From an uncultured Eubacteriales bacterium (GTDB lineage Bacteria; Bacillota; Clostridia; TANB77; CAG-508), in NCBI GenBank assembly GCA_949287075.1, contig CASEEU010000047.1, positions 1-50,765 on the forward strand: 50,765 nucleotides of DNA, read 5' to 3'. Made by a program: the position numbers and the translations under genes. The notes under the pieces were generated by a model. That model had not been told where the DNA came from. It saw only the letters and a program-made list of their open reading frames with translations, and did no database searches. Each line of letters opens with the position of its first letter. The stretch's first letter is position 1. Shown piece by piece: positions 35,804 to 44,369 of this stretch.

Positions 35804-35832
35804 ATTATATAATTCCGTAAAAAAAAAATCAA
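35804..35832 (-). promoter_or_regulatory. NRPS operon promoter
   Basis: Minus strand TTGATT (35832-35827), 17-bp spacer, TATAAT (35809-35804), 38 nt upstream of the chosen start. Confidence 0.7.
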
Positions 35833-35925
35833 CTAGATATTGTAAAATCTTGTCGTTATATTAGATAATTTGTTACAAAGTAAAACGATTAGATAGAAAA
35901 TTCGAATTTTAAATGTTGTATTGTA

Positions 35926-35954
35926 TTGAAAAAAGAAAAAAATAGATATACAAT
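35926..35954 (+). promoter_or_regulatory. Promoter of the acyl-CoA ligase gene
   Basis: TTGAAA at 35926-35931, 17-bp spacer, TACAAT at 35949-35954, divergent from the NRPS promoter with about 95 bp between the two -35 boxes. Confidence 0.6.
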
Positions 35955-35976
35955 AAGCGTAGATAGGAGGGAGCGT

Positions 35977-37704
35977 ATGGGAGATAATGAAAATAGAAAG
36001 GTGTATGAACCAAGAGTTGTAAAAAATTATAGGGAGATGATAGAATATTCTGTAAAACATTATGCAGATAAAGTTGCCTATAAATATAAGAAAAACGGAG
36101 ATTTAAAACATGTAGAATATGTAGAAAAAACATATGAACAAGTTGGAAAAGACATAAAAGCTTTTGCAACTGAATTATTAAATAAAGGATTAGAAGATAA
36201 AAAAATTGTACTGATAGGGAATAATCGATATGAATGGTGTATTAGTTATTTAGCAATTACAAGTGCAAATATGATTATTGTTCCACTAGATAAAGCGCTT
36301 CCAGACAATGAGATAGAAAACTTGGTAACAAGAAGTGAGGCAGAAGTAGCCATTTTTGATAAAAAATATATAGAGGTTATGAAAAAACTAAAAAATAATA
36401 CAAATGTGAATTTAAAAATGTTAGTTTGCATGGATGATATAAAAGATGATGGAATGGAAGAATTTTCACAGTTAATACAAAAAGGTGAAGAACTAGTAAA
36501 AAATGGAGATGACCGTTATGAAAAAGTAGAAATTAATCCTGAAAAAATGTCTATCATGTTATTTACATCAGGAACTACTAATCTCCCAAAAGCCGTAATG
36601 TTATCTCAAAAAAATATATGTGCAAACTTATCAGATTTTGCTTCATGGGTAAAGTTATATCCAACAGACACATTACTTTCTTTTTTACCAATACATCACA
36701 CATTTGAATGCACAGTAACATTTCTTTATGGATTTTATAGCGGATGTACAGTAGCTTTTTGTGATGGATTAAAGTATATTCAAAAAAATCTTGCAGAATA
36801 TAAAGTTTCAGTATTTGTAGCTGTTCCATTAGTTTTAGAAACCATGTATAAAAAAATTCAAAAAGCGATTCGTGATCAAGGAAAAGAAAAATTAATGAAT
36901 AGAATGATTAAAATATCTAATGGACTTTTAAAATGTAAAATAGATTTAAGAAAAATCATTTTTAAGCAAATATTAGATAATTTTGGAGGAAATCTTCGAG
37001 TTGTATTATATGGATCAGCACCTATGGACAAAGAAACAATTGTAGGATTTAACAATTTTGGAATTGCATTAGTGCAAGGATATGGTTTAACAGAAACGTC
37101 ACCAGTTATTGCAGCAGAAACAGATAAAGAAAAAATGCCAGGATCTGTAGGATTAGCTTTACCAAGTTTAAATGTAAAAATAGAAAATCCAGATGAAAAT
37201 GGTGAAGGAGAAATTTTGGTAAAAGGTCCTAGTGTTATGATAGGATATTATCATAATGAAGAAGAAAATAAAAAGGCATTTATTGACGGTTGGTTTAGAA
37301 CAGGAGATTATGGATATATAACAAAAGATGGTTTTATCTATGTAACTGGTAGAAAAAAAGATATTATCGTTTTGAAAAATGGAAAGAATGTATATCCACA
37401 AGAAATAGAATTTTTGATAAACAAACTTCCTTATGTAACAGAATCCCTAGTTTATCAAAGAGAAAAAGATAAAACAGATACAATGTTATGTGCTAAAATC
37501 GTTTATGATAAAGATATAATTAAAGAGAAATTAGGAGAAAAAACAGAAAAAGAATATAAAGATCATATTTGGGAAGAAATAAAAGAGATTAACAAACAAT
37601 TGCCAGTATTTAAGCATATAAAACAAATAACGATTACAACAGAGCCATTAATAAAAACGACAACACAAAAAGTAAAACGTTATGAGGAATTAAAAAGAGT
37701 TTAA
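35977..37704 (+). CDS. Long-chain acyl-CoA synthetase / AMP-forming ligase, 575 aa
   Basis: ANL-superfamily ligase that activates a carboxylate with ATP, most likely a fatty acid to its CoA thioester. The P-loop is LFTSGTTNLPKAVMLS, with YGLTETSPV, GWFRTGDYGYI and GRKKDIIVLKNGKNVYPQEIE (hinge). The catalytic lysine region TTQKVKRYEEL sits at the C-terminus. FadD-like length, no PCP domain. ATG 35977 has TAGGAGGG; the in-frame ATG at 35926 is in the promoter. It is transcribed away from the NRPS. It could supply acyl groups to the first condensation domain or serve general lipid metabolism. Confidence 0.9.
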   Translation: MGDNENRKVYEPRVVKNYREMIEYSVKHYADKVAYKYKKNGDLKHVEYVEKTYEQVGKDIKAFATELLNKGLEDKKIVLIGNNRYEWCISYLAITSANMIIVPLDKALPDNEIENLVTRSEAEVAIFDKKYIEVMKKLKNNTNVNLKMLVCMDDIKDDGMEEFSQLIQKGEELVKNGDDRYEKVEINPEKMSIMLFTSGTTNLPKAVMLSQKNICANLSDFASWVKLYPTDTLLSFLPIHHTFECTVTFLYGFYSGCTVAFCDGLKYIQKNLAEYKVSVFVAVPLVLETMYKKIQKAIRDQGKEKLMNRMIKISNGLLKCKIDLRKIIFKQILDNFGGNLRVVLYGSAPMDKETIVGFNNFGIALVQGYGLTETSPVIAAETDKEKMPGSVGLALPSLNVKIENPDENGEGEILVKGPSVMIGYYHNEEENKKAFIDGWFRTGDYGYITKDGFIYVTGRKKDIIVLKNGKNVYPQEIEFLINKLPYVTESLVYQREKDKTDTMLCAKIVYDKDIIKEKLGEKTEKEYKDHIWEEIKEINKQLPVFKHIKQITITTEPLIKTTTQKVKRYEELKRV

Positions 37705-37707
37705 TAG

Positions 37708-37750
37708 TAAAAAAAGGGAATTTGGGAATGGACTCATTTTCCCTTTTTAT
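37708..37750 (+). terminator. Terminator of the acyl-CoA ligase gene
   Basis: AAAAAGGGAA (37711-37720) pairs with TTCCCTTTTT (37739-37748), 18-nt loop, followed by ATTTT. It overlaps the first codons of the open frame in which htrA lies, so htrA must start downstream. Confidence 0.75.
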
Positions 37751-37799
37751 TTTGACTAAAATTAAAAATATTGTGAATACTATTTTTGAGGTGATTTTA

Positions 37800-38933
37800 T
37801 TGAGAAGAGCCAAGAAAAAAAGTATAGGCAAAAAAGTTATTATAACAACCATTCTTTTATTAGTTATATGGTTATTGGGATTTTATATATATGTTACATA
37901 TAATAATATAGAAATATATGATACAAATTACAATGCTGAAAGAACACAATCCACAATAGAGGAACAAACTGTGGAAAAAATAGAGGAAGAAAGTAAAAAT
38001 GTGGCAGATATGATAGAAGAAACAGTAGAAAGTGTGGTAGGTATATCAAAATTAAAAAATGCGGGAACATCTATCTTTTCTAATAGTACAGAAAGTCAAT
38101 TAGGATTAGGAACAGGTATTATTGTCACAGAAAATGGTTATATTCTAAGTAATGAACATGTAACAGGAAGCAAATATAGTAAATGCTATGTCACATTAGA
38201 AAATGGAAACAATTATAAAGGAACAGTTGTATGGAGCGATTCTAATATTGATTTATCAATTGTAAAAATAGAGGCAAATCATTTAAAATATGTCACATTT
38301 ACAGATTCAGATAATATCAAGATAGGAGAAACTGTCTATGCTATCGGAAATCCAATCGGATTTGAATTTAGAAGAACGGTTACATCAGGAATTATTAGTG
38401 CGAAAAACAGAACGATTAAAATAGAAGAAGGTGATACAGTATCCTATATGACAGATTTGATACAAACAGATGCAACCATTAATCCAGGAAATAGTGGAGG
38501 ACCATTGATTTATCCTAATGGACAGGTCATTGGCATTAACACAGTTAAAATATCTTCAGCAGAAGGAATCGGTTTTGCTATTCCCATTAATATTGTAAAG
38601 CCAATTATTGAAAGTTACCAAAATACAGGAGATTTTCAAGAAGCGAAAATTGGAATATATGCCTATGATACAGAAGTAATACCATATTTAGAAACAGACG
38701 CTAGTACCAATTTTCAAGAAGGAATTTATGTAACAGAAGTAACGAAAAACGGGCCAGCAGATACAGCAGGTATAAAAGAAGGGGACATTATTACACAAAT
38801 AGATGATGTTGAGCTTGATACAATGAATGATTTAAGAGAATATATTTATACGAAAAAACCAAATGATGAGGTAACATTAAAAATAAATAGAGGAAAAATA
38901 AAAAGAGAAATCATTGTAAAATTAGGAAAGTGA
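37800..38933 (+). CDS. HtrA/DegP-like S1C serine protease with PDZ domain, 377 aa
   Basis: Membrane-anchored surface quality-control protease. A basic start and one membrane helix (about 13-32) precede a short linker. A trypsin-like domain carries His in SNEHVTG (near 119), Asp in SNIDLSIVKI (near 150) and Ser in NPGNSGGPL (near 231). A PDZ domain (about 285-375) contains NGPADTAGIKEGDIITQID. The frame is open from 37722, but those codons overlap a terminator. GAGGTG lies 6 nt before TTG 37800, giving the start. A palindromic repeat follows the stop by 12 nt. Confidence 0.9.
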   Translation: MRRAKKKSIGKKVIITTILLLVIWLLGFYIYVTYNNIEIYDTNYNAERTQSTIEEQTVEKIEEESKNVADMIEETVESVVGISKLKNAGTSIFSNSTESQLGLGTGIIVTENGYILSNEHVTGSKYSKCYVTLENGNNYKGTVVWSDSNIDLSIVKIEANHLKYVTFTDSDNIKIGETVYAIGNPIGFEFRRTVTSGIISAKNRTIKIEEGDTVSYMTDLIQTDATINPGNSGGPLIYPNGQVIGINTVKISSAEGIGFAIPINIVKPIIESYQNTGDFQEAKIGIYAYDTEVIPYLETDASTNFQEGIYVTEVTKNGPADTAGIKEGDIITQIDDVELDTMNDLREYIYTKKPNDEVTLKINRGKIKREIIVKLGK

Positions 38934-38945
38934 AACGGGTGAAAC

Positions 38946-38992
38946 GGGGACGTGTCAAAATGGACTAAAAATGTTCATTTTGACACGTCCCC
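38946..38992. repeat. Palindromic REP-like element after htrA
   Basis: The arms GGGGACGTGTCAAAATGGA (38946-38964) and its complement (38974-38992) have one G-T pair. It is flanked by short tandem units: GTGAAACGG twice on the left, and CCAATGA-type repeats to 39018 on the right. It shares its 19-mer with the element at 25131-25231. Lies between convergent genes. Confidence 0.85.
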
Positions 38993-39018
38993 AATGACCC
39001 AATGACTCACCCAATGAT

Positions 39019-40077
39019 TCATTCTGTTAAAAAATCTTCCATTAAGTCATATTTTCTAGAATAATCTTTTGTTTCTTCATTTGAAAGGTAAACTTCTGAA
39101 GTATTGCTTCTTAAAAATTCAATAATTTCATAAACATCTATCCAAATTTCATTAGGACTATCTACTTGTGATTCATCAAAAATTAATTGCATACCAAAAT
39201 GGAGATGAGCAACATTAATGTTATTTACATTTTCTTTTATGCTATATCCTGTCATCCCCAAATATCCGATAACGTCGCCAGCTTTTACGGTATCTCCTTT
39301 TTCTAATCCTTCTACATAAGGATGATCTTTTCGCAAATGAGCATAATAGTAGTATCGTTTTCCATCAAAACTTCTAATACCAACACGCCAACCACCATAT
39401 TGATTCCAACCAAGTTGTTCAACAATACCAGATTCTACTGCTATGATAGGTGTACCAATACTTCCCATTAAATCATTTCCTAAATGTGTTCTTTTAAATC
39501 CGTAAGACCTAGAATTTCCAAAATCTTTATAATGAGTGAAATAATAATTTTTAGCAATTGGTGAAAAGGCTTTCAAACCATATTTATTTTCAAATACTTT
39601 TTCATTATTCTCATTTAATGTTTCAATAGTATAATTACCAATAAAACCACTTAAAACAGCTGAATAAGCTTCTAAATAATAATCATAAAAAGTTAAAGTA
39701 GCGGTAAGTTCTTCTATGGTTTTACCACTTTTTAAATTTTCTGTAATTTTTTCTAAGTCACTTGATTGAAAGTTTTTAAAATTTCCTCCATAAATACAAG
39801 CTAAATAGGCTAATAATTCAATCCAATTATAAGTGATTTCTTCATGATTATTATGAGAATTGATGTCTAATTCAGCAGTTCGTTTTAAAACATTACAAGG
39901 AACTGTAAAATCTACCCATTTTATATAATCATCCTCAATATCAGCATTTATTTCAATAGATTGTAAATGTTTTTGGCTGAAATAAAAAATGAGATAGGAA
40001 GATAAAAACACAATAAATATTAGAATAGATATACATATATGTATTATACAATTCTTTTTTATATGTATCGATTTCAT
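39019..40077 (-). CDS. M23-family peptidoglycan endopeptidase, membrane-anchored, 352 aa
   Basis: Zinc metallopeptidase cleaving peptidoglycan cross-bridges. One N-terminal membrane anchor (about 10-33) is followed by a ~150-residue unrecognised helical region and the M23 domain (about 190-310). The zinc motifs HLGNDLMG (HxxxD) and HLHFGM are intact, with YYYYAHL. The C-terminal tail is charged. ATG 40077 has GAGGTG 8-9 nt upstream; a TTG two codons earlier is too close to it. Probable role in wall remodelling. Confidence 0.88.
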   Translation of the reverse strand: MKSIHIKKNCIIHICISILIFIVFLSSYLIFYFSQKHLQSIEINADIEDDYIKWVDFTVPCNVLKRTAELDINSHNNHEEITYNWIELLAYLACIYGGNFKNFQSSDLEKITENLKSGKTIEELTATLTFYDYYLEAYSAVLSGFIGNYTIETLNENNEKVFENKYGLKAFSPIAKNYYFTHYKDFGNSRSYGFKRTHLGNDLMGSIGTPIIAVESGIVEQLGWNQYGGWRVGIRSFDGKRYYYYAHLRKDHPYVEGLEKGDTVKAGDVIGYLGMTGYSIKENVNNINVAHLHFGMQLIFDESQVDSPNEIWIDVYEIIEFLRSNTSEVYLSNEETKDYSRKYDLMEDFLTE

Positions 40078-40257
40078 AATCAATCAAAACACCTCATAAA
40101 AATATATGAGAATAGAATGAAAATCATGACGACTGTATAAAGAATCAAAATAGTTATGACTAACTTTGACAAATCTATTTACGAAAAAGAAATCTTATAT
40201 TAAAATGGAAATGTAGAAATATATAAGAGAATATAATGTAAGAAAGGATTGAGGAAT

Positions 40258-40719
40258 ATGGATAAATATATGGAATTGGCGAAACAGAATGCGGAAGAAG
40301 GCATTAAAAGGGGAGATGGTGGACCATTTGGTGCAGTGATTATAGATAAAGAAGGAAATATTATTTCAAATGGGAATAATCAGGTAATTAAAAACAATGA
40401 TCCAACAGCACATGCAGAAATCGTTGCGATTAGAGAAGCTTGTGAAAAATTAAATACATACGATTTATCTAATTACATATTATATACATCTTGTGAACCT
40501 TGTCCAATGTGTTTATCAGCAATTATTTGGGCAAATATAAAAGAAGTTTACTATGGTTGTACAAAAGAAGACGCTGGAGAGATAGGATTTCGAGATGATA
40601 TGATTTATGATTATTTAAAAGGAAATCATTCTGACTTAATTCATTTGAAAAAAATGAATAGAGAGGAATGTTTAGAAGTGTTTGAAAAATATAAAGCAAC
40701 AGGTGGAGTGATTTATTAA
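40258..40719 (+). CDS. guaD: Guanine deaminase-like cytidine-deaminase-fold enzyme, 153 aa
   Basis: Zinc-dependent nucleobase deaminase. Zinc ligands and the proton shuttle are in AHAEIVAI (His, Glu) and SCEPCPMCLSAI (two Cys). GDGGPFGAVIIDKEGNII and the C-terminal GFRDDMIYDYL, ending EVFEKYKATGGVIY, resemble Bacillus GuaD (guanine to xanthine) more than TadA. Length fits GuaD. Start at ATG 40258 with AAAGGA at 9-nt spacing; an in-frame TTG at 40249 abuts that site. Confidence 0.82.
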   Translation: MDKYMELAKQNAEEGIKRGDGGPFGAVIIDKEGNIISNGNNQVIKNNDPTAHAEIVAIREACEKLNTYDLSNYILYTSCEPCPMCLSAIIWANIKEVYYGCTKEDAGEIGFRDDMIYDYLKGNHSDLIHLKKMNREECLEVFEKYKATGGVIY

Positions 40720-40768
40720 AAATAAAAGATGTTTTTAACCTGATTTGTATAGTAACAGAACACTTTAT

Positions 40769-40797
40769 TTGACTTTTGTGTTAAGTTAATATATAGT
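40769..40797 (+). promoter_or_regulatory. Promoter of the small peptide gene
   Basis: TTGACT at 40769-40774, 17-bp spacer, TATAGT at 40792-40797, giving a leader of about 70 nt. Confidence 0.65.
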
Positions 40798-40876
40798 ATA
40801 CATAAAATCTTCTTATGTATCCTCTTTTTCAACATAGGGTGTACAGGAAGAAATAAAATTTTAGGAGGAAAGACAT

Positions 40877-41107
40877 ATGGCAAAAGCTACATTGAAGCCT
40901 TGGCGGAGAGAGAGTATTTTGGTGGAAATAGAATCCACTGAGCCTCTCACAAAAGAAGAGGAGGAAGAAGTATCCGGTGGCATTCGGACTGCTTTCGCAT
41001 GGATTTTGGCAGGTGAACCTATACCATCTCTTGATGAGGTAAAACAGGCTATTCAAGGATCTAATCCTGATCTTGCCAAAAAGATTACTAAATTAAAATA
41101 CTATTAG
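40877..41107 (+). CDS. Small peptide with possible double-glycine leader, 76 aa
   Basis: I do not recognise a family. The first 35 residues end in LTKEEEEEVSGG, which has the form of a double-glycine bacteriocin leader. Cleavage would release a 41-residue Cys-free peptide with an amphipathic helix (SLDEVKQAIQG) and the basic end KKITKLKYY. G+C is about 41% by count, well above its neighbours, with CGG codons and GGC/GCC otherwise rare here, suggesting recent acquisition. It has its own promoter, AGGAGGAAAG site and terminator. No ABC exporter or immunity gene is adjacent, so an ordinary small protein remains possible. Confidence 0.65.
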   Translation: MAKATLKPWRRESILVEIESTEPLTKEEEEEVSGGIRTAFAWILAGEPIPSLDEVKQAIQGSNPDLAKKITKLKYY

Positions 41108-41149
41108 AAAATCGGTAACAGCCACTTTTAATGTGGTTGTTACCGATTT
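41108..41149 (+). terminator. Strong hairpin after the small peptide gene
   Basis: A 17-bp stem 41108-41124 / 41133-41149 (AAATCGGTAACAGCCAC with its complement, one G-T), 7-8 nt loop. The downstream T-run is broken (TTTATACACCTTTT). Confidence 0.7.
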
Positions 41150-41183
41150 ATACACCTTTTTAAAACTTCGACGAGAATTTTTA

Positions 41184-41260
<77 letters not shown>

Positions 41261-41269
41261 ATACCTAAT

Positions 41270-41298
41270 ATTATAACGGTTTATCGTTAATTTTACAA
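41270..41298 (-). promoter_or_regulatory. tRNA-Arg promoter
   Basis: Minus strand TTGTAA (41298-41293), 17-bp spacer, TATAAT (41275-41270), 10 nt before the tRNA 5' end. Confidence 0.75.
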
Positions 41299-41380
41299 GA
41301 CTTTTTTACTTATTTTCATAATAATTATTGTAAAAAAGAAATAATTGTGGAATAATTTAAGTAAAATAAGGGGGAATAAT

Positions 41381-43114
41381 ATGAAAAAAATATTAAAAGT
41401 ATCTTTGCTATTTGTAGTTTGTTTGTTCATTTTTAGTATATCTAAAAATGTGAAGGCAAATTCCATAAGTAAAATTGCAATGGATATTTATGTAGATAAT
41501 AATGGAAATGCTACCATTAATGAAACATGGACATGTACAACAAATAGTGGAACAGAAGTCTATCATCCATACTATAGTTTAGGAAAATCAGAAATAGAAA
41601 ACTTAACAGTAAAAGAAAACGGAAAAACCTATCAAACCTTATCTTCTTGGAATACATCAAGGACTTTATCAGAAAAAGCATATACATGTGGAATTCATAA
41701 AATTACCAATGGAGTAGAATTATGTTGGGGAATTAGTTCCTATGGTTCACATGTATATGAAGTAAGTTATACAATTAGTAACTTTATAGCAGAATTACAG
41801 GATTCCCAAATGTTATATTGGACATTTATACCATATGATTTTTCAGACTCAATAGGAAGTGCTTATATTAAAGTACATACAGATTTTGAAATACCAGATT
41901 CTATAGATGTATGGGGATATGGAAATTATGGTGGAACAGCATATGTATATGAGGGATATATAGAAATGCAATCAGATGGAAGATTAGCAACAGATGAATA
42001 TATGACAATGTTAGTAAAATTTCCAAGTAATACATTTAACACTTCAAATTCATTAAACCATGATTTTGAATATTATTACAAAATGGCTGAAGAAGGTTCT
42101 ACAAAATATAATAAAAAGCCAGAAAATATGCTATCAAAATTTTTAAGTGGTATTGTATTTTTGTTTAATTGTATACCATTCCTTATCTTTATTTTTGTAT
42201 TTGGAAAGATAATATCTGCTATAAATGCCTCTAGATTACATTTTGGAAAAGAAGGTAAAAAGATGCCATCAGATTTACCATATTATCGTGATATACCATG
42301 CAATAAAGATATTTTTAGAGCATATTACATTGGATATAACTATGGATTATTAAAAAATAAAACAGATTTATTAGGAGCTATTATTTTAAAATGGATTAAA
42401 GATTCTGTTATTCGAATAGAACAAAAAGAAGAAAAAGGAATTTTTAAAAAGGAAAATGTTCTTATATATTTAAATGAAACCAATCCAAGTGAAACAATTT
42501 CAAATGAAACAGAAAGAAGATTATTTGATATGTTATATACAGCAAGTCATGACGGAATATTGGAAAATAAAGAATTTGAAAAATGGTGTAATAAAAGTTA
42601 TTCTAGGGTATTAAAATGGTTTGATAAAATCTTAAGTGAGCAAAAGAGAAAATTAATAAAAGAGGGATTGATTACTGTAGAAGAAAAGAAAATGTTTAAA
42701 ATTTTTAAAAATAAAATTGATGTGGCAACACCAGCATTAAAGCAAGAAGCAATCCAACTAGCAGGTTTAAAGAAATTCTTAAAAGAATATACATTAATAA
42801 AAGATAGAGAAGCAATTCAAGTAGTATTGTTTGAAGAATATTTAATATATGCACAAATGATGGGAATAGCAAAACAAGTTGCAAAAGATTTTAGGGATGT
42901 ATATCCAGAAGTTATAGAACAATCTAAATTTACATCTTATGATAATATCATTATTATTAACAGTTATGCAGCACATGGTATTTCCACAGCAAGAAGTGCA
43001 GAATCTAGAGCAAGAAGCTATTCATCTGGTGGAGGTGGATTTTCATCAGGTGGCGGAGGAGGAGGTTCCTTCGGTGGAGGCGGAGGCCGGAGGAGGTTTT
43101 CGTTAATACAATAA
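41381..43114 (+). CDS. DUF2207 membrane protein with frameshifted Gly-rich tail, 577 aa
   Basis: Signal peptide (1-27, ending KNVKA), an extracellular DUF2207 beta domain (about 28-245, including DIYVDNNGNATINETW), a membrane helix (about 256-284), and a large cytoplasmic part. A second hydrophobic segment is not clear. The C-terminus is SSGGGGFSSGGGGGGSFGGG followed by GGRRRFSLIQ. Removing one C near 43088 would give the family's normal ending, all glycine then FR, with stop at 43104-43106, so the last residues look frameshifted. ATG 41381 follows AAGGGGGAA. Function of the family unknown. Confidence 0.85.
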   Translation: MKKILKVSLLFVVCLFIFSISKNVKANSISKIAMDIYVDNNGNATINETWTCTTNSGTEVYHPYYSLGKSEIENLTVKENGKTYQTLSSWNTSRTLSEKAYTCGIHKITNGVELCWGISSYGSHVYEVSYTISNFIAELQDSQMLYWTFIPYDFSDSIGSAYIKVHTDFEIPDSIDVWGYGNYGGTAYVYEGYIEMQSDGRLATDEYMTMLVKFPSNTFNTSNSLNHDFEYYYKMAEEGSTKYNKKPENMLSKFLSGIVFLFNCIPFLIFIFVFGKIISAINASRLHFGKEGKKMPSDLPYYRDIPCNKDIFRAYYIGYNYGLLKNKTDLLGAIILKWIKDSVIRIEQKEEKGIFKKENVLIYLNETNPSETISNETERRLFDMLYTASHDGILENKEFEKWCNKSYSRVLKWFDKILSEQKRKLIKEGLITVEEKKMFKIFKNKIDVATPALKQEAIQLAGLKKFLKEYTLIKDREAIQVVLFEEYLIYAQMMGIAKQVAKDFRDVYPEVIEQSKFTSYDNIIIINSYAAHGISTARSAESRARSYSSGGGGFSSGGGGGGSFGGGGGRRRFSLIQ

Positions 43115-43131
43115 AAATTTTAAAAAAAGTC

Positions 43132-43160
43132 TTGCAAACCACGAAAAAATGTGTTATTAT
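43132..43160 (+). promoter_or_regulatory. tRNA-Pro promoter
   Basis: TTGCAA at 43132-43137, 17-bp spacer, TATTAT at 43155-43160, 18 nt before the tRNA. Confidence 0.75.
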
Positions 43161-43178
43161 ATATAAGCATGAACAAAT

Positions 43179-43254
43179 CGAGGTGTAGCGCAGTTGGTAG
43201 CGCGCGTGGTTTGGGACCATGAGGTCGCAGGTTCGATCCCTGTCACCTCGACCA
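43179..43254 (+). tRNA. tRNA-Pro (anticodon TGG)
   Basis: 76 nt with encoded CCA. The acceptor CGAGGTG pairs with CACCTCG, anticodon loop TTTGGGA, T-loop TTCGATC. Confidence 0.95.
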
Positions 43255-43258
43255 GAAA

Positions 43259-43294
43259 AAGGAGCTTTTTATAAGCTCCTTAAATTGTTTTATT
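43259..43294 (+). terminator. Terminator after tRNA-Pro
   Basis: Stem AAGGAGCTT (43259-43267) / AAGCTCCTT (43273-43281), 5-nt loop, then a moderately T-rich tail. Confidence 0.6.
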
Positions 43295-43338
43295 AGTTTA
43301 ATATAGACATCCAAATTTATTATATGAGGAGGGAAAAT

Positions 43339-44280
43339 ATGAAAATTGTATTATTAGAAGAACTAGGTGTATCAAACAGTACATTAGAAAAATATTCAAA
43401 GAAATTAGAAGAAATGGGGCATACATTTATATCATATAAAAAAGATACAGATATAAATACACAAATTGAACGTGTGAAAGATGCAGATGTATTAATCATT
43501 GCCAATATGCCATTAGACAAGAAAGTAATAGAAAATGCTGACAAATTAAAGTTTATAGATGTAGCATTTACGGGGGTTGACCATATTCCAGTGGAAAAAG
43601 CCAAAGAGAAAAATATAGCAATTAGTAATGCTTCTGGATATGCAACACAAGCTGTTGCAGAATTATGCGTAAGTCTTATGATACAATTATTTCGTAAAAT
43701 AAAAGAAAATGAAGAAAGTTGTAGAAAAGGTGGAACAAAAGAAGGACTTATAGGCAATTTATTATGTGGAAAAACAGTCGGAATCATTGGTGCAGGTAAA
43801 ATAGGAAAAAAAGTAGCGTATCTTTGTAAAGCATTTGGATGTAAAGTAATTGCATATAATAGAAGTATGATACAGGATGGTTCAATAGATAAACAAGTAG
43901 AATTAGAGGAATTATTAAAAAGTTCTGATATTGTATCATTACATTGTCCTTTAACACCTGAAACAAAAGGTATGATAGGAGAAAAAGAATTGGCACTTAT
44001 GAAAAAAACAGCAATTCTAATTAATACAGCAAGAGGAGATGTTGTTAAGTCATCAGATTTAGTAGAAGCATTACAAAAAGGAATTATATCAGGAGTAGCT
44101 TGTGATGTCTTTGAGAAAGAACCACCATTGCCATTAGATTATCCACTTTTACATACACCAAATACGATTGTAACACCACATATAGCTTTTTCATCTGTTG
44201 AATCAATGGAAGAAAGAGCAGAAATTGTTTTTGACAATTTATTTTCATGGTTAGAGGGAAAACAAAAAAATATAATATAA
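43339..44280 (+). CDS. D-isomer-specific 2-hydroxyacid dehydrogenase, 313 aa
   Basis: NAD(P)-dependent reduction of a 2-keto acid to the D-hydroxy acid. The substrate domain flanks a Rossmann domain with VGIIGAGKIGKKVA. The catalytic triad is in NTARGDVV (Arg), DVFEKEPPLP (Glu) and TPHIAFSS (His). Substrate (glycerate/hydroxypyruvate, lactate or another) cannot be read from sequence. The frame opens at ATG 43324, but AGGAGGGA follows that codon and precedes ATG 43339, so the latter is the start. Monocistronic. Confidence 0.9.
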   Translation: MKIVLLEELGVSNSTLEKYSKKLEEMGHTFISYKKDTDINTQIERVKDADVLIIANMPLDKKVIENADKLKFIDVAFTGVDHIPVEKAKEKNIAISNASGYATQAVAELCVSLMIQLFRKIKENEESCRKGGTKEGLIGNLLCGKTVGIIGAGKIGKKVAYLCKAFGCKVIAYNRSMIQDGSIDKQVELEELLKSSDIVSLHCPLTPETKGMIGEKELALMKKTAILINTARGDVVKSSDLVEALQKGIISGVACDVFEKEPPLPLDYPLLHTPNTIVTPHIAFSSVESMEERAEIVFDNLFSWLEGKQKNII

Positions 44281-44290
44281 TAGTAAATAG

Positions 44291-44323
44291 AAGGAGATAC
44301 AATTAGAAACTGTGTCTCCTTTA
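44291..44323 (+). terminator. Terminator after the dehydrogenase gene
   Basis: AAGGAGATACA (44291-44301) pairs with TGTGTCTCCTT (44311-44321), one G-T, 9-nt loop, then TTAATTT. Confidence 0.65.
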
Positions 44324-44369
44324 ATTTACATAAAGTTAAAATTGTTTACAAGAATGAATGTTTATGAGA

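Noticed and set aside
37722..37799. Upstream start for the HtrA-like protease at 37722.
   Set aside because: Those codons overlap the terminator of the preceding gene; GAGGTG and TTG at 37800 give a normal start before the membrane helix.
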